This document shows, piece by piece, positions 34,433-44,043 of a stretch of 64,000 nucleotides of DNA (position 1 is the first letter of the stretch; every line of letters starts with the position of its first letter). Where the stretch lies: NCBI RefSeq assembly GCF_035621135.1, contig NZ_CP141728.1:620001-684000 (forward strand), given 5' to 3'. Made by a program: the position numbers and the translations under genes. Source of the stretch: Sinanaerobacter sp. ZZT-01. Lineage in GTDB: Bacteria > Bacillota > Clostridia > Peptostreptococcales > Anaerovoracaceae. Below the pieces are notes generated by a model that saw nothing but the letters and a program-made list of their open reading frames with translations, was not told the origin of the DNA and did not search any database.

Positions 34433-34906
34433 TTACTCCGTTATATATTCATCTATAATTTCTTGTGCTTTGGTATTATCTTCCGATACACATAAAATTA
34501 CATAGTTTCCTTTAGTTACAATAATAGGATCAGACAATTTTTCCAATTCTTTCGGTACATAATTCTCAAATCCTTCTTTTTGAAATTCCACACGCTCCGA
34601 AACTGCCTCTTTTACTTTATCCACCATATCTTCTGATTTTGCTTTAATCACAGCAATTTCTTCTGCAGTTGCGCCGGTGCTGCCTATCATAACAGCATCG
34701 TCGACTTCTTCTTCTGATAAATTATATAATGCATAAAAAATCGGAAGCTCTACTTGGTTCATCTGATCTTCAAACGTGATTCCCGATTGGAGTGCCTCTG
34801 CGACCTCGTTGATATTCAAGGCAACTTCACTCTTCTCTCCGCAAGCACACAACCCTGCTGCTATCAACAATAAAATTCCACTTATTTTCCAAACTCGTTT
34901 TGTCAT
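34433..34906 (-). CDS. DUF4358 lipoprotein
   Basis: 157 residues. Lipoprotein signal peptide ending LCACG (Cys about 22), then the DUF4358 pattern: a hydrophobic YALYNLSEEEVDDAVMIGSTGATAEEIAVIKA in shorter blocks and C-terminal VTKGNYVILCVSED. DUF4358 genes regularly accompany MBOAT/DHHW/SGNH clusters in Clostridia; the biochemical role is unknown. The start overlaps the SGNH gene's stop codon by 4 bp. Confidence 0.82.
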   Translation of the reverse strand: MTKRVWKISGILLLIAAGLCACGEKSEVALNINEVAEALQSGITFEDQMNQVELPIFYALYNLSEEEVDDAVMIGSTGATAEEIAVIKAKSEDMVDKVKEAVSERVEFQKEGFENYVPKELEKLSDPIIVTKGNYVILCVSEDNTKAQEIIDEYITE

Positions 34907-35760
34907 TTTTTACCTTCTCCCAGATTCTTATTTTCTATATGTTCTTTTAAATATTCCATCCATTTTACACAATACTCTTTATTTAAGTGAACACCATCTG
35001 TTGTTGCCTCCTCTTGTAAAGCTCCATCCTCTTTTTGAACGGCTTCATTGACACGCAAATAAACAGCACCTTTTTCTTCCGCCAATCCTTTCAGTAATTC
35101 ATTAAAACGTACAATATTCGTATTATTGTAAATCGCATCCGATTGAGATTTTTCATCCGTTACTGGCAGAATCGACTGTACATATATGATTGCATTCGGG
35201 CTAATTTCTCGAATCAAATCAATAATTTGTCCATATTTATCAGTAAAAATATCAGTATAAACCCATCCCAATTCATTTGCGCCAAGCATAATGTAATATT
35301 TATTGTATGCTTTTTCACGCAGAGCCTGGGCAATCGTCTTTGTCCCACTTTGTTCTTTCATTAAAGGTTTATCAAAAACATCCTTTACATTCAATCCTTT
35401 TGCTGTAAAATAAGCAGATTCTGTCAATCCTGCATGTAGTCGAAACCCCTCTGTTCTAGAATCTCCAATAAATGCAGCATCATCAAAATAGTGGTTGTCC
35501 ACTGATTCTAATTCTGTCTTTGATATTTCCTGTTTAATGGCTGGCACGATTTCTGGTTCTTCTCTCTTTTCATCGGCTTCAACTACATCCTTTTCTTTCG
35601 GTTCTTCTGCTTTTTGTTGTTCTTCGACCTCTTCATCATCTGACTGGGACTGTTTATTATCCTGCTCGGAAATGATAGCTTTATTTTCTAATCCCATCGC
35701 AAAAACAGTTAACCCACATAATAATACTGCCACAATACCAATTGCCATTGATCTTCTCAA
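34903..35760 (-). CDS. SGNH/GDSL-like hydrolase or acyltransferase, membrane-anchored
   Basis: 285 residues. An N-terminal hydrophobic helix (5-23), a very acidic Glu/Lys-rich linker (30-80), then an SGNH domain: block I GDSR (99-102, Ser101), block III GANELGW, block V DGVHLN with Asp and His. It probably esterifies or de-esterifies an acetylated surface polymer. Translation starts at TTG: GGGGAG sits 7 nt before it, whereas the first ATG (35748) is 19 nt away. First gene of the six-gene envelope operon; the 35761-35989 region upstream holds an ACGTA-TTTC-TACGT repeat at 35798-35811 and no clear promoter. Confidence 0.85.
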   Translation of the reverse strand: MRRSMAIGIVAVLLCGLTVFAMGLENKAIISEQDNKQSQSDDEEVEEQQKAEEPKEKDVVEADEKREEPEIVPAIKQEISKTELESVDNHYFDDAAFIGDSRTEGFRLHAGLTESAYFTAKGLNVKDVFDKPLMKEQSGTKTIAQALREKAYNKYYIMLGANELGWVYTDIFTDKYGQIIDLIREISPNAIIYVQSILPVTDEKSQSDAIYNNTNIVRFNELLKGLAEEKGAVYLRVNEAVQKEDGALQEEATTDGVHLNKEYCVKWMEYLKEHIENKNLGEGKK

Positions 35761-35989
35761 ATTCTTTCTCCCCTTTTGTATGTTTTCTATTTTATAGACG
35801 TATTTCTACGTAAAAAAGTTCTTTCAATTCACTTCATTTTACCACATTTTTTTCTAGAATCAAAAGGTGCTTTTTAACAATTCTTGAGAAAAAAATAAAA
35901 ATAAGATCGAACTTTGCGCTTCAATCAGAAATAATCTTTTTTTGCAAAAGAGTGAGAGTATTTAATTAATCCAATTAAATAAAATACAT

Positions 35990-36024
35990 AAAAAACCGGG
36001 AGATGGCGATTGCCATCTCCCGGT
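35990..36024 (-). terminator. Terminator of pyruvate:ferredoxin oxidoreductase gene
   Basis: ACCGGGAGATGGC and its exact complement around a 4-nt loop, with T6 on the minus strand. Confidence 0.92.
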
Positions 36025-36050
36025 AAAAATATAATACAAAATAATATTTT

Positions 36051-39000
36051 TTAATAGCATTCTGCCATCTTCTTGTAAGTGTCTAATCTTTCCTTCGCAT
36101 TTCGTTCTGCAAGATCGAACAATTCTTCTGCAATATCAGGGAATTCCTTAGCTAAGGAATTATACCTTACCTGATCCATGATGAAGTCACGGAAGCTTTC
36201 CTTCGGTTCTTTTGAATCTAAAGTAAATGGATTCTTTCCATCTTCCTTCAAAGTAGGGTTGAACCGGTAAAGCTGCCAATATCCGCAGTTAACAGCGTCT
36301 TTTGTATTTTCCTGCGTCTTTCCCATACCTTTCTTCATACCGTGATTGATACAAGGTGCATAACAGATAATCAAGGATGGTCCGTGATAATTTTCTGCTT
36401 CTCTTACAGCCTTAATGAACTGATTTTTATCTGCTCCCATGCCAACCTGAGCAACATAAACATAGCCATAGCTCATAGCCATCATGCCAAGGTCTTTCTT
36501 CTTAATTTTCTTACCGGAAGCAGCAAACTTAGCAATCGCACCCGTAGGCGTTGCCTTAGAAGATTGACCTCCTGTATTGGAATATACCTCCGTATCAAAT
36601 ACTAAGATATTGATGTCTTCACCGGAAGCAAGTACATGGTCTACACCTCCATAACCAATATCGTAAGACCATCCATCTCCGCCAAGACACCATACGGACT
36701 TCTTAACCAAGAAATCTTTTTTCGCAACAATTTCATCTGCAACTTCTTTCGCTTCTGCATCTAAAGAAGCAGCTTCCATAGCAGCCATAACGCGGTCGCT
36801 AAGCTCTCTGGAACGTGCTCCATCGTTCATATTCTCAAGCCATTCTTCACAAGCAGCTTTTAGTTCTGCAGGAATATTCTTCTCAAGTAAGGCTTCCATG
36901 CTTACCTTGATCTTTTCTCTCATCTGGTTTACACCAGTAGCCATTCCAAGTCCATATTCTGCATTATCTTCAAACAGAGAATTCGCCCAAGACGGACCTC
37001 TTCCGTTTTCATCCTTGCAATATGGCATAGATGGAGCCGAAGCACCCCAGATAGAAGAGCATCCGGTTGCATTCGCAATCATCATTCGGTCACCGAATAA
37101 CTGTGTTACAAGCTTAATATATGGTGTTTCGCCGCATCCAGCGCACGCACCGGAAAACTCGATATACGGTTTTGCAAATTGGCTACCTTTTACCGTTTCC
37201 TTTGCCATCAGATTGTCTCTGATCGGCATCTTCATTGCGTAGTTCCAGTTTTCAGCTTCGCTTTCCTGTGTAGTAAATGGTTTCATAACCAAAGCCTTAT
37301 TTGGCGCAGGACAAATATCTGCGCAATTTCCGCAGCCTAAGCAATCCATAGGAGAAACCTGTATTTTATATTCCAATTCTTCAAAACCTTTTCCCTTTGC
37401 AGGAACGGTTTTGAAGCCTGCAGGCGCTGCTGCTTTTTCATTTTTATCTATTAATACAGGACGAATTGTAGCATGTGGACATACGAACGAGCATTGATTA
37501 CATTGGATACAATTATCTGGATTCCATTCCGGAACATGTACCGCAACGCCTCTCTTTTCATATGCAGCAGTTCCGGATGGGAACGTTCCGTCTTCAATTC
37601 CTTCAAATGCACTAACCGGAAGGTCATCACCTTCCTGACGATTCATAGGAACAAGCACCTCTGCAATGAATTCAGGAAGCTCTTTCTTTTCACCGTCTGC
37701 ATCCGTCGCTTCTGCCCAGGAAGCAGGAACTTCCACCTTGGTCAATCCATTTACGCCCATATCTACAGCATCTTGGTTCATCTTAACAATCTTTTCGCCT
37801 TTTTTGCCGTAAGTCTTAACGATAGATTCTTTTAAATAGCCAATTGCATCAGCTACCGGAATCACATCTGCGAGCTTAAAGAATGCAGACTGCATAATCA
37901 TATTGATTCGATTGCCTAAGCCGATTTTTTCTGCCATGGCAACTGCATCAATAATGTAAAAATTAATCTTGTTCTTTGCAAGGTACTGCTTCATGCTTGC
38001 CGGCAGATTTGCTTCCAAGCCCTTCATATCCCAGTTGCAGTTCAATACAAAGTTACCATTCTTCTTTAATCCCTTTAACACGTTATACTGGTGTACATAT
38101 GCCTGATTATGGCATGCTACAAAGTCTGCTTCGTTAATTAAGTAAGTAGACTGTATCTTATTCTTACCAAAACGTAAGTGAGAAATAGTTACGCCTCCAG
38201 ATTTTTTTGAATCATAAGCAAAATATCCCTGCGCATATAACTCGGTCTTATCTCCGATAATTTTAATTGCCTGCTTATTTGCACCAACGGTACCATCGGA
38301 ACCAAGTCCCCAGAATTTACATCTTACCGTACCGGCCGGCTCTGTTGTGATATCAACTGTAGGCAACGAAGTATTTGTCAAATCGTCAACTATGCCGATT
38401 GTAAACTGATCCTTCGGCTGTGCCGCCTTTAGATTATCAAAAACCGCAACAATCTGTCCTGGGACAGTATCTTTCGAACCAAGTCCGTATCTGCCTCCGT
38501 AAACTTCAGGTGCATTTTCCTCATTGTAATACATAGTCTTTAAATCCATATAAAGAGGATCACCCATTGCTCCCGGTTCTTTTGTTCTATCAAGAGCAGC
38601 GATCCGCTTTACAGTTTTCGGCATAACTGCTTTTAAGTATTCCGGAGCCCATGGTCTATATAAACGAACCTTAACCAGTCCGACTTTTTCGCCTTTTTCT
38701 AAGAGCACATTCATCGTTTCTTCAATGGTTTCACAGACAGAACCCATTGCTACGATTACATTTTCTGCATCCGGCGCACCAACATAATCAAATAAGTGGT
38801 ATTCTCTTCCGGTCAATGCAGAAATCCGCTGCATATAATCATCCACGATTGCAGGCAGTTCTGTATAGAACTTATTTGCTGCTTCTCTTGCTTGGAAGAA
38901 GATATCTGGATTTTGAGCTGTACCTCTAATTACAGGATGTTCTGGGTTTAAGGCATTGTCTCTAAATCTCTGAACAGCTTCTAAATCTGCCATCTCTTTA

Positions 39001-39572
39001 AAATCTTTGTAATCGATTAGCTCAATTTTTTGAATCTCGTGAGAAGTTCTGAAACCGTCAAAGAAATGTAAGAAAGGAACTCTGCCTCTAATTGCAGCAA
39101 GATGAGCGATTCCGCCAAGATCCATAACCTCTTGAACAGAGCACGAACATAGCAGAGCAAAACCAGTTTGTCTTGCAGACATAACATCAGAATGATCACC
39201 AAAAATACATAGTGCATGAGCAGCTAAAGTTCTTGCCGATACATGAAATACACCTGGAAGCAATTCGCCGGCGATTTTATACATATTAGGAATCATTAAA
39301 AGAAGTCCCTGAGATGCTGTATAAGTTGTTGTTAAAGCACCAGCAGCCAAAGAGCCGTGAACAGTACCGGACGCACCTGCTTCAGATTGCATTTCTACAA
39401 CCTTAACTTCTTGTCCGAAGATATTCTTTTCGCCATGTGCCGCCATTTCGTCCACTACTTCTGCCATTGGGGACGAAGGTGTAATCGGATAGATTGCTGC
39501 TACATCTGTAAAAGCATATGATACATATGCTGCGGCAGTGTTTCCATCCATGGTTTTCATTTTTTTACCCAT
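36051..39572 (-). CDS. nifJ: Pyruvate:ferredoxin (flavodoxin) oxidoreductase
   Basis: 1173 residues, the usual length of the single-chain enzyme. Domains in order: pyrimidine-binding domain (YPITPSSPMAE), gamma/CoA region, ferredoxin-like domain with CIQCNQCSFVCP and CLGCGNCADICP, and the TPP domain with CAGCGETPY, ATGCSSIWG and GGDGWSYDIGYGG. It decarboxylates pyruvate to acetyl-CoA, passing electrons to ferredoxin. The ATG at 39572 is 9 nt after AAGGAG. Monocistronic with strong promoter and terminator. Reduced ferredoxin can feed the hydrogenase encoded 2 kb away. Confidence 0.96.
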   Translation of the reverse strand: MGKKMKTMDGNTAAAYVSYAFTDVAAIYPITPSSPMAEVVDEMAAHGEKNIFGQEVKVVEMQSEAGASGTVHGSLAAGALTTTYTASQGLLLMIPNMYKIAGELLPGVFHVSARTLAAHALCIFGDHSDVMSARQTGFALLCSCSVQEVMDLGGIAHLAAIRGRVPFLHFFDGFRTSHEIQKIELIDYKDFKEMADLEAVQRFRDNALNPEHPVIRGTAQNPDIFFQAREAANKFYTELPAIVDDYMQRISALTGREYHLFDYVGAPDAENVIVAMGSVCETIEETMNVLLEKGEKVGLVKVRLYRPWAPEYLKAVMPKTVKRIAALDRTKEPGAMGDPLYMDLKTMYYNEENAPEVYGGRYGLGSKDTVPGQIVAVFDNLKAAQPKDQFTIGIVDDLTNTSLPTVDITTEPAGTVRCKFWGLGSDGTVGANKQAIKIIGDKTELYAQGYFAYDSKKSGGVTISHLRFGKNKIQSTYLINEADFVACHNQAYVHQYNVLKGLKKNGNFVLNCNWDMKGLEANLPASMKQYLAKNKINFYIIDAVAMAEKIGLGNRINMIMQSAFFKLADVIPVADAIGYLKESIVKTYGKKGEKIVKMNQDAVDMGVNGLTKVEVPASWAEATDADGEKKELPEFIAEVLVPMNRQEGDDLPVSAFEGIEDGTFPSGTAAYEKRGVAVHVPEWNPDNCIQCNQCSFVCPHATIRPVLIDKNEKAAAPAGFKTVPAKGKGFEELEYKIQVSPMDCLGCGNCADICPAPNKALVMKPFTTQESEAENWNYAMKMPIRDNLMAKETVKGSQFAKPYIEFSGACAGCGETPYIKLVTQLFGDRMMIANATGCSSIWGASAPSMPYCKDENGRGPSWANSLFEDNAEYGLGMATGVNQMREKIKVSMEALLEKNIPAELKAACEEWLENMNDGARSRELSDRVMAAMEAASLDAEAKEVADEIVAKKDFLVKKSVWCLGGDGWSYDIGYGGVDHVLASGEDINILVFDTEVYSNTGGQSSKATPTGAIAKFAASGKKIKKKDLGMMAMSYGYVYVAQVGMGADKNQFIKAVREAENYHGPSLIICYAPCINHGMKKGMGKTQENTKDAVNCGYWQLYRFNPTLKEDGKNPFTLDSKEPKESFRDFIMDQVRYNSLAKEFPDIAEELFDLAERNAKERLDTYKKMAECY

Positions 39573-39658
39573 GATATACTTCTCCTTTTTCATAAAATTT
39601 ATTGAATGTTTTTTCACTAGCTAACCATCACGTGAACGAACATATACATACAAGATTC

Positions 39659-39687
39659 ATTATAGTACGAAAAAGTAGAATAATCAA
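39659..39687 (-). promoter_or_regulatory. Promoter of nifJ
   Basis: On the minus strand TTGATT, 17-bp spacer, TATAAT, with a leader of about 80 nt. Confidence 0.75.
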
Positions 39688-39773
39688 GGCTATGAGTCTA
39701 GGCAAAATAAAATTTTGTCAATTCCGTAAATCCTAATGTTTTCATCTCTATTTGTTTATTATCTATTTATTTT

Positions 39774-40225
39774 TTAAGCATCAATTTCGTTTTCATTGGA
39801 AAAAATAATGTATTTATCCTCTTCTTCATTCCCTAAAATAACATAAAATTGACCATTTCTGCATTTGAGAAAATATTGTCCTTTTGTACAAATTCTACAG
39901 TTTTTTTCGGCAAAAGTGACTTTCCCCCTTAAATCTCCTGTCAGGCGATGTGCGCGGATCACAAGCGGAAAAACCTGCCGACATCCATCTTAGCTATTAA
40001 GCCCTGAAATATCTCCACACTATCTTCTCCTATGCTTTCATGTAAGAAAACCGCCCTCTTAATCCCATTTCAGCCGCCTCAAAATTCGTTCATTGCACAA
40101 ATCCACAATGCTCAATTGCTTTCATATTTCATGGAAAGCATGCGAAAGTTACTAATCTGTCAAAAGAAGGTGCCCGTCGATATAAGCAATTCTGATATTT
40201 TTTTGAATATTGTTTCCTTGTTCAT
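39774..40225 (-). pseudogene. Decayed gene of unknown family
   Basis: On the minus strand, protein-like sequence continues across several frames. It starts MNKETIFKKISELLIS from an ATG at 40225, then has a stop; fragments KAIEHCGFVQ, FEAAEMGLRGRFSYMKA and GEDSVEIFQGLIAKMDVGRFFR lie in shifted frames. A final open stretch of 62 codons from 39962 (GTG) to 39774 includes CRICTKGQYFLKCRNGQFYVILG. The last part could still be a short gene, but its ribosome site is poor. No family was recognised. Confidence 0.4.
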
Positions 40226-40290
40226 GAAAAGTAATTGTTAAGTATAGTATTATTGTTTATAATATTATAATAGAAAGGCAGGTTTCAATC

Positions 40291-41475
40291 ATGAGTCGAC
40301 TCAGAGAAATTCTCAAGGATAAGCAATACACTAAAGCGAGTATTTTTATATCCATAACTACTATTTGTTTATATATTATATATCTTATTATTTCTAATTT
40401 TTCTTCCATTCTTATAAGCATAAATTCTGCGATTGGAAGTTTAATCAGTGCTTTTTCTCCATTTCTCATTGGATTGTTGCTTTGCTATCTTCTAAGTCCT
40501 CTTGTTGAAATGATTGACGACCGATTGATTGGAAAATTCTTTCATCCAAAGACAAAAGATCCGATTTTATTAGAGCGCTTTAAAAAAAGGAGCAGAATTT
40601 TCAGTATTTTATTGACCTTCCTTTTAATTCTCAGCATCCTTCTTTTAATCCTCTATGCATTTACTGTACTAATTTTAGGACAAGTTGTATTTTTCAGTCT
40701 TCAAAGCATGTTAGACAATCTGATTCTTTATTTTACGGAATATGAAAAAATCATTTATGACATTCTGCAAAAGATACCAAACAGCGGCTTGGATACAAAC
40801 TGGCAGGAAACTATCAATCATATTCTGACTTGGTTCTCCCAAATTTTTAATGCAGATGCCGCTGTCAATTTCATTGCAAATATTGGAAATGGCATCTTAA
40901 ACTTTGCTTTAGGTATTGTTGTTTCTTTCTATTTATTAAAAGATCGCGACTTTTTTCTGCGTTTATGGAGAAAAACCTTACACTTACTTCTTCCGATGGA
41001 GCAAAGCTCTAAGTTCAGTGAAACGCTGAGAGAAGTTGATGTTGTTATCGGTCGATTCTTACGTGGGCAGTTATTGGATGGTCTTATTATTGCGATCTTA
41101 TCTTCCATTGGTTTGACTATTGTCGGACTTGACTTTGCTGTTTTAATCGGCTGTTTTGCCGGAATTGCAAACATAATCCCTTATTTCGGACCAATCTTAG
41201 GTATGATTCCTGCTGCAATCGTGGGATTATTAAGCGGCAGCTTCAGCCAAGCAGCTTTTGCTGTATTGGTACTATTTGTAATTCAACAAATAGACGGCGC
41301 AATCATTTCTCCAAAGGTGGTCGGTTCGAGTACCGGCCTTCACCCTGTTTTTGTCTTGGTTGCAGTTACGGTTGGCGGCTATTATTGGGGCATTTTAGGC
41401 ATGCTTCTAGCTGTTCCTGTTGCTGCTATCCTCAAGCTCTTTCTGATGAAAAAATTACGTAATCTCGATTCGTAA
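40291..41475 (+). CDS. AI-2E family transporter (YtvI/PerM-like)
   Basis: 394 residues with about 8 membrane segments. Features of the family: paired N-terminal helices, a long amphipathic mid-region (LILYFTEYEKIIYDILQKIP), SFYLLKDRD, RFLRGQLLDGLIIAILSSIGL, GCFAGIANIIPYFGPILGMIPA and a C-terminal PKVVGSSTGLHPVFVLVAV. Members include AI-2 exporters and Na+/H+ antiporters; the substrate cannot be read here. Divergent from nifJ. Confidence 0.9.
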   Translation: MSRLREILKDKQYTKASIFISITTICLYIIYLIISNFSSILISINSAIGSLISAFSPFLIGLLLCYLLSPLVEMIDDRLIGKFFHPKTKDPILLERFKKRSRIFSILLTFLLILSILLLILYAFTVLILGQVVFFSLQSMLDNLILYFTEYEKIIYDILQKIPNSGLDTNWQETINHILTWFSQIFNADAAVNFIANIGNGILNFALGIVVSFYLLKDRDFFLRLWRKTLHLLLPMEQSSKFSETLREVDVVIGRFLRGQLLDGLIIAILSSIGLTIVGLDFAVLIGCFAGIANIIPYFGPILGMIPAAIVGLLSGSFSQAAFAVLVLFVIQQIDGAIISPKVVGSSTGLHPVFVLVAVTVGGYYWGILGMLLAVPVAAILKLFLMKKLRNLDS

Positions 41476-41624
41476 AAATACTGAATTTATTCCTGCATTT
41501 TACCATTTTCACAAAAATATATTTACATTATTTCTTTTTTATTAAATATAAGTGGTGCATTTCTTCTTTTTTCGCTAAATTATTTATAAATTTCTTTACA
41601 AGTCATCTTCCTGTATATATACTG

Positions 41625-41653
41625 TTGATATTAATTAATTTTTATCTTATTTT
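41625..41653 (+). promoter_or_regulatory. Possible promoter of hydCBA
   Basis: TTGATA, 17-bp spacer, TATTTT. The rest of 41476-41677 is AT-rich with no other element recognised. Confidence 0.4.
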
Positions 41654-41677
41654 AGTAGACTAGAAAGGACGAAATCT

Positions 41678-42160
41678 ATGCCGAAAAAAGGTATGTATCC
41701 GGAGGTTGATTTGATTCTGAAAACCCATGAATTAAAACAATCTGCCATCATTTCTATTTTGCAGGATGTACAAAAGCAATACCGCTATCTCCCCCCAGAA
41801 GTTTTGACTTATGTCGCTCGCCAATTAGATTTAAGTGAAGCAAAAGTTTACAGTGTTGCAACCTTTTACGATAATTTCTCTTTGGAGCCAAAAGGGAAAT
41901 ATTTAATTAAAGTATGCGACGGTACTGCTTGTCACGTTCGCAAATCAATTCCAATTTTAGAAGAGCTGCGTAAAGCATTGGGATTGAGTGATAAAAAGCA
42001 CACGACGGATGATATGAATTTTACGGTTGAAACGGTCTCCTGTCTGGGAACCTGTGGATTAGCTCCCGTTCTTACGGTAAACGATAAAGTATATCCAGCC
42101 ATGACCCCGGAAAAAACAAGAGAATTATTAAAGCACTTAAAAGAGGAGGTCAACGAATGA
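41678..42160 (+). CDS. hydC: Electron-bifurcating [FeFe] hydrogenase, NuoE-like subunit
   Basis: 160 residues. Helical N-terminus and thioredoxin-like [2Fe-2S] domain with C80, C85 (CDGTACH) and C122, C126 (CLGTCG). It corresponds to NuoE/HndA and passes electrons within the HydABC complex. AAGGA lies 8-9 nt before the ATG. Its stop overlaps the hydB start (ATGA). Confidence 0.94.
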   Translation: MPKKGMYPEVDLILKTHELKQSAIISILQDVQKQYRYLPPEVLTYVARQLDLSEAKVYSVATFYDNFSLEPKGKYLIKVCDGTACHVRKSIPILEELRKALGLSDKKHTTDDMNFTVETVSCLGTCGLAPVLTVNDKVYPAMTPEKTRELLKHLKEEVNE

Positions 42161-44040
42161 AAATTCCATCATTGGCTGCCTTCCAAAAAAGGCAAATGGA
42201 TTGTGCGAAAGCCTTGAAGCTAGAGCACAAAAAAATATTAGTTTGCGGTGGTACCGGCTGTGTTGCCGGAGGTTCCTTAGATATCTATGCAGCTTTCCAA
42301 GAAATCATTAAAAAAGGAAATTTTTCTTTTGTCGATGTTCAGCTTGAAAAAGAAGAAAAGCCGCATGTATCGGTTAAGAAGAGCGGTTGTCACGGATTCT
42401 GCGAAATGGGTCCTTTGGTACGTATTGAACCCTATGGCATTCTATATGTAAAGGTGACCAAAGAAGATGTAGCAGAAATTTTCCAAGAAACCATTCTGAA
42501 AGGAAAACCGGTAAAGCGCCTCCTCTACCATTTTAATGGTAAAAACCACACAACAGAAAAAGACATTCCGTTTTATAAAAAACAAAGAAGAGAAGTCTTA
42601 CAGCACTGCGGACTCATCGATGCCGAATCGATTGAGGAATACATTGGCATTGGTGGCTACACAGCATTTACAAAAGCTCTATTCCAAATGAGCAGTGACG
42701 AAGTGATTGAAGAGGTCGTTCTCTCAAAGCTTAGAGGAAGAGGCGGCGGCGGATTTCCAACCGGAAAAAAATGGATGCAGGTAGCTCGTCAGAAAGAAAC
42801 GACTCGTTATGTCGTCTGTAATGGGGATGAAGGAGATCCTGGCGCCTTCATGGACAGAAGCGTTATGGAGGGCGATCCGCACAGAATGTTGGAAGGTATG
42901 CTTATCGCTGCGGTTGCCGTACGTGCTACGGAGGGCTTTATCTATGTGCGTGCTGAATATCCTTTGGCTGTTACACGTCTTCGAAATGCAATTGAGCAGG
43001 CCAGAGAATGGGGCTTATTAGGTAAAAATATTTTAGGTTCTGATTTTAGTTTTGATATTAAGATTAACCAAGGTGCAGGTGCGTTTGTCTGCGGTGAAGG
43101 AAGTGCGTTGACAGCCTCTATTGAAGGAGACCGTGGAATGCCACGTGTAAAACCTCCAAGAACGGTTGAACAAGGACTGTTCAGCAAGCCAACCATATTA
43201 AATAATGTAGAAACTTTTGCAAACTTACCAAGTATTATACTGAATGGGAACGAATGGTTCCGCTCAATGGGTACACCAAGCAGTCCGGGAACAAAAGCAT
43301 TTGCCTTAACCGGAAATGTAAACAACACGGGCCTGATAGAAGTTCCTATGGGCACCAATTTAAAAGAAATCATCTATGAGATTGGCGGCGGTATTAAAAA
43401 CGGAAAAGATTTTAAAGCCGTTCAAATCGGCGGTCCGTCCGGTGGATGTCTATGTCTTGACAAGGAACATCTCGATCTTCCTCTTGATTTTGATTCCTTG
43501 AAATCAGCCGGTGCAATGATTGGTTCTGGCGGACTTGTTGTTATGGACAGTGATACTTGCATGGTCGAGGTTGCGCGTTTCTTCATGAGTTTCACACAAA
43601 GGGAGTCTTGTGGGAAATGTGTTCCATGCAGAGAAGGTACGCTTCGTATGCTGAATATTTTAGAGAATATTACAAAGGGAAAAGGAACGCTGGAGGACCT
43701 TGATCTCCTAGAAGAATTGGCAGAAACAATTACAGATACCGCACTTTGCGGACTTGGAAAAACCGCTTCGCTTCCGGTGATCAGTACCTTAAAGTATTTC
43801 CGCGACGAATATCTGGCTCACATTGTGGATAAAAAATGTCCGACAAAAACCTGCAAATCTCTTTCCTCCTATGTTATCGTAGCCGATAAATGCAAGGGCT
43901 GTTCTAAATGTTCGAGGGGCTGTCCGGTTAATGCAATCAGTGGCACCATTAAGGAGCCATTCGTCATTGACCAAGCGAAGTGCATAAAATGTGGTGCTTG
44001 TAAAGACGCTTGCAGCTTTGCGGCCATTGAGGAGGTATAG
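42157..44040 (+). CDS. hydB: Electron-bifurcating [FeFe] hydrogenase, NuoF-like subunit
   Basis: 627 residues. N-terminal thioredoxin-like [2Fe-2S] domain (C30, C35, C78, C82), NADH- and FMN-binding NuoF core (GRGGGGFPTG 194-203; NGDEGDPGAFMDR; GAGAFVCGEGSAL), a [4Fe-4S] site in SCGKCVPCREGT, and a C-terminal two-cluster ferredoxin domain (CKGCSKCSRGCP, CIKCGACKDAC). It carries the flavin thought to couple NADH and ferredoxin oxidation. GAGGAGG lies 7 nt before the ATG. Confidence 0.95.
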   Translation: MKIPSLAAFQKRQMDCAKALKLEHKKILVCGGTGCVAGGSLDIYAAFQEIIKKGNFSFVDVQLEKEEKPHVSVKKSGCHGFCEMGPLVRIEPYGILYVKVTKEDVAEIFQETILKGKPVKRLLYHFNGKNHTTEKDIPFYKKQRREVLQHCGLIDAESIEEYIGIGGYTAFTKALFQMSSDEVIEEVVLSKLRGRGGGGFPTGKKWMQVARQKETTRYVVCNGDEGDPGAFMDRSVMEGDPHRMLEGMLIAAVAVRATEGFIYVRAEYPLAVTRLRNAIEQAREWGLLGKNILGSDFSFDIKINQGAGAFVCGEGSALTASIEGDRGMPRVKPPRTVEQGLFSKPTILNNVETFANLPSIILNGNEWFRSMGTPSSPGTKAFALTGNVNNTGLIEVPMGTNLKEIIYEIGGGIKNGKDFKAVQIGGPSGGCLCLDKEHLDLPLDFDSLKSAGAMIGSGGLVVMDSDTCMVEVARFFMSFTQRESCGKCVPCREGTLRMLNILENITKGKGTLEDLDLLEELAETITDTALCGLGKTASLPVISTLKYFRDEYLAHIVDKKCPTKTCKSLSSYVIVADKCKGCSKCSRGCPVNAISGTIKEPFVIDQAKCIKCGACKDACSFAAIEEV

Positions 44041-44043
44041 ACA

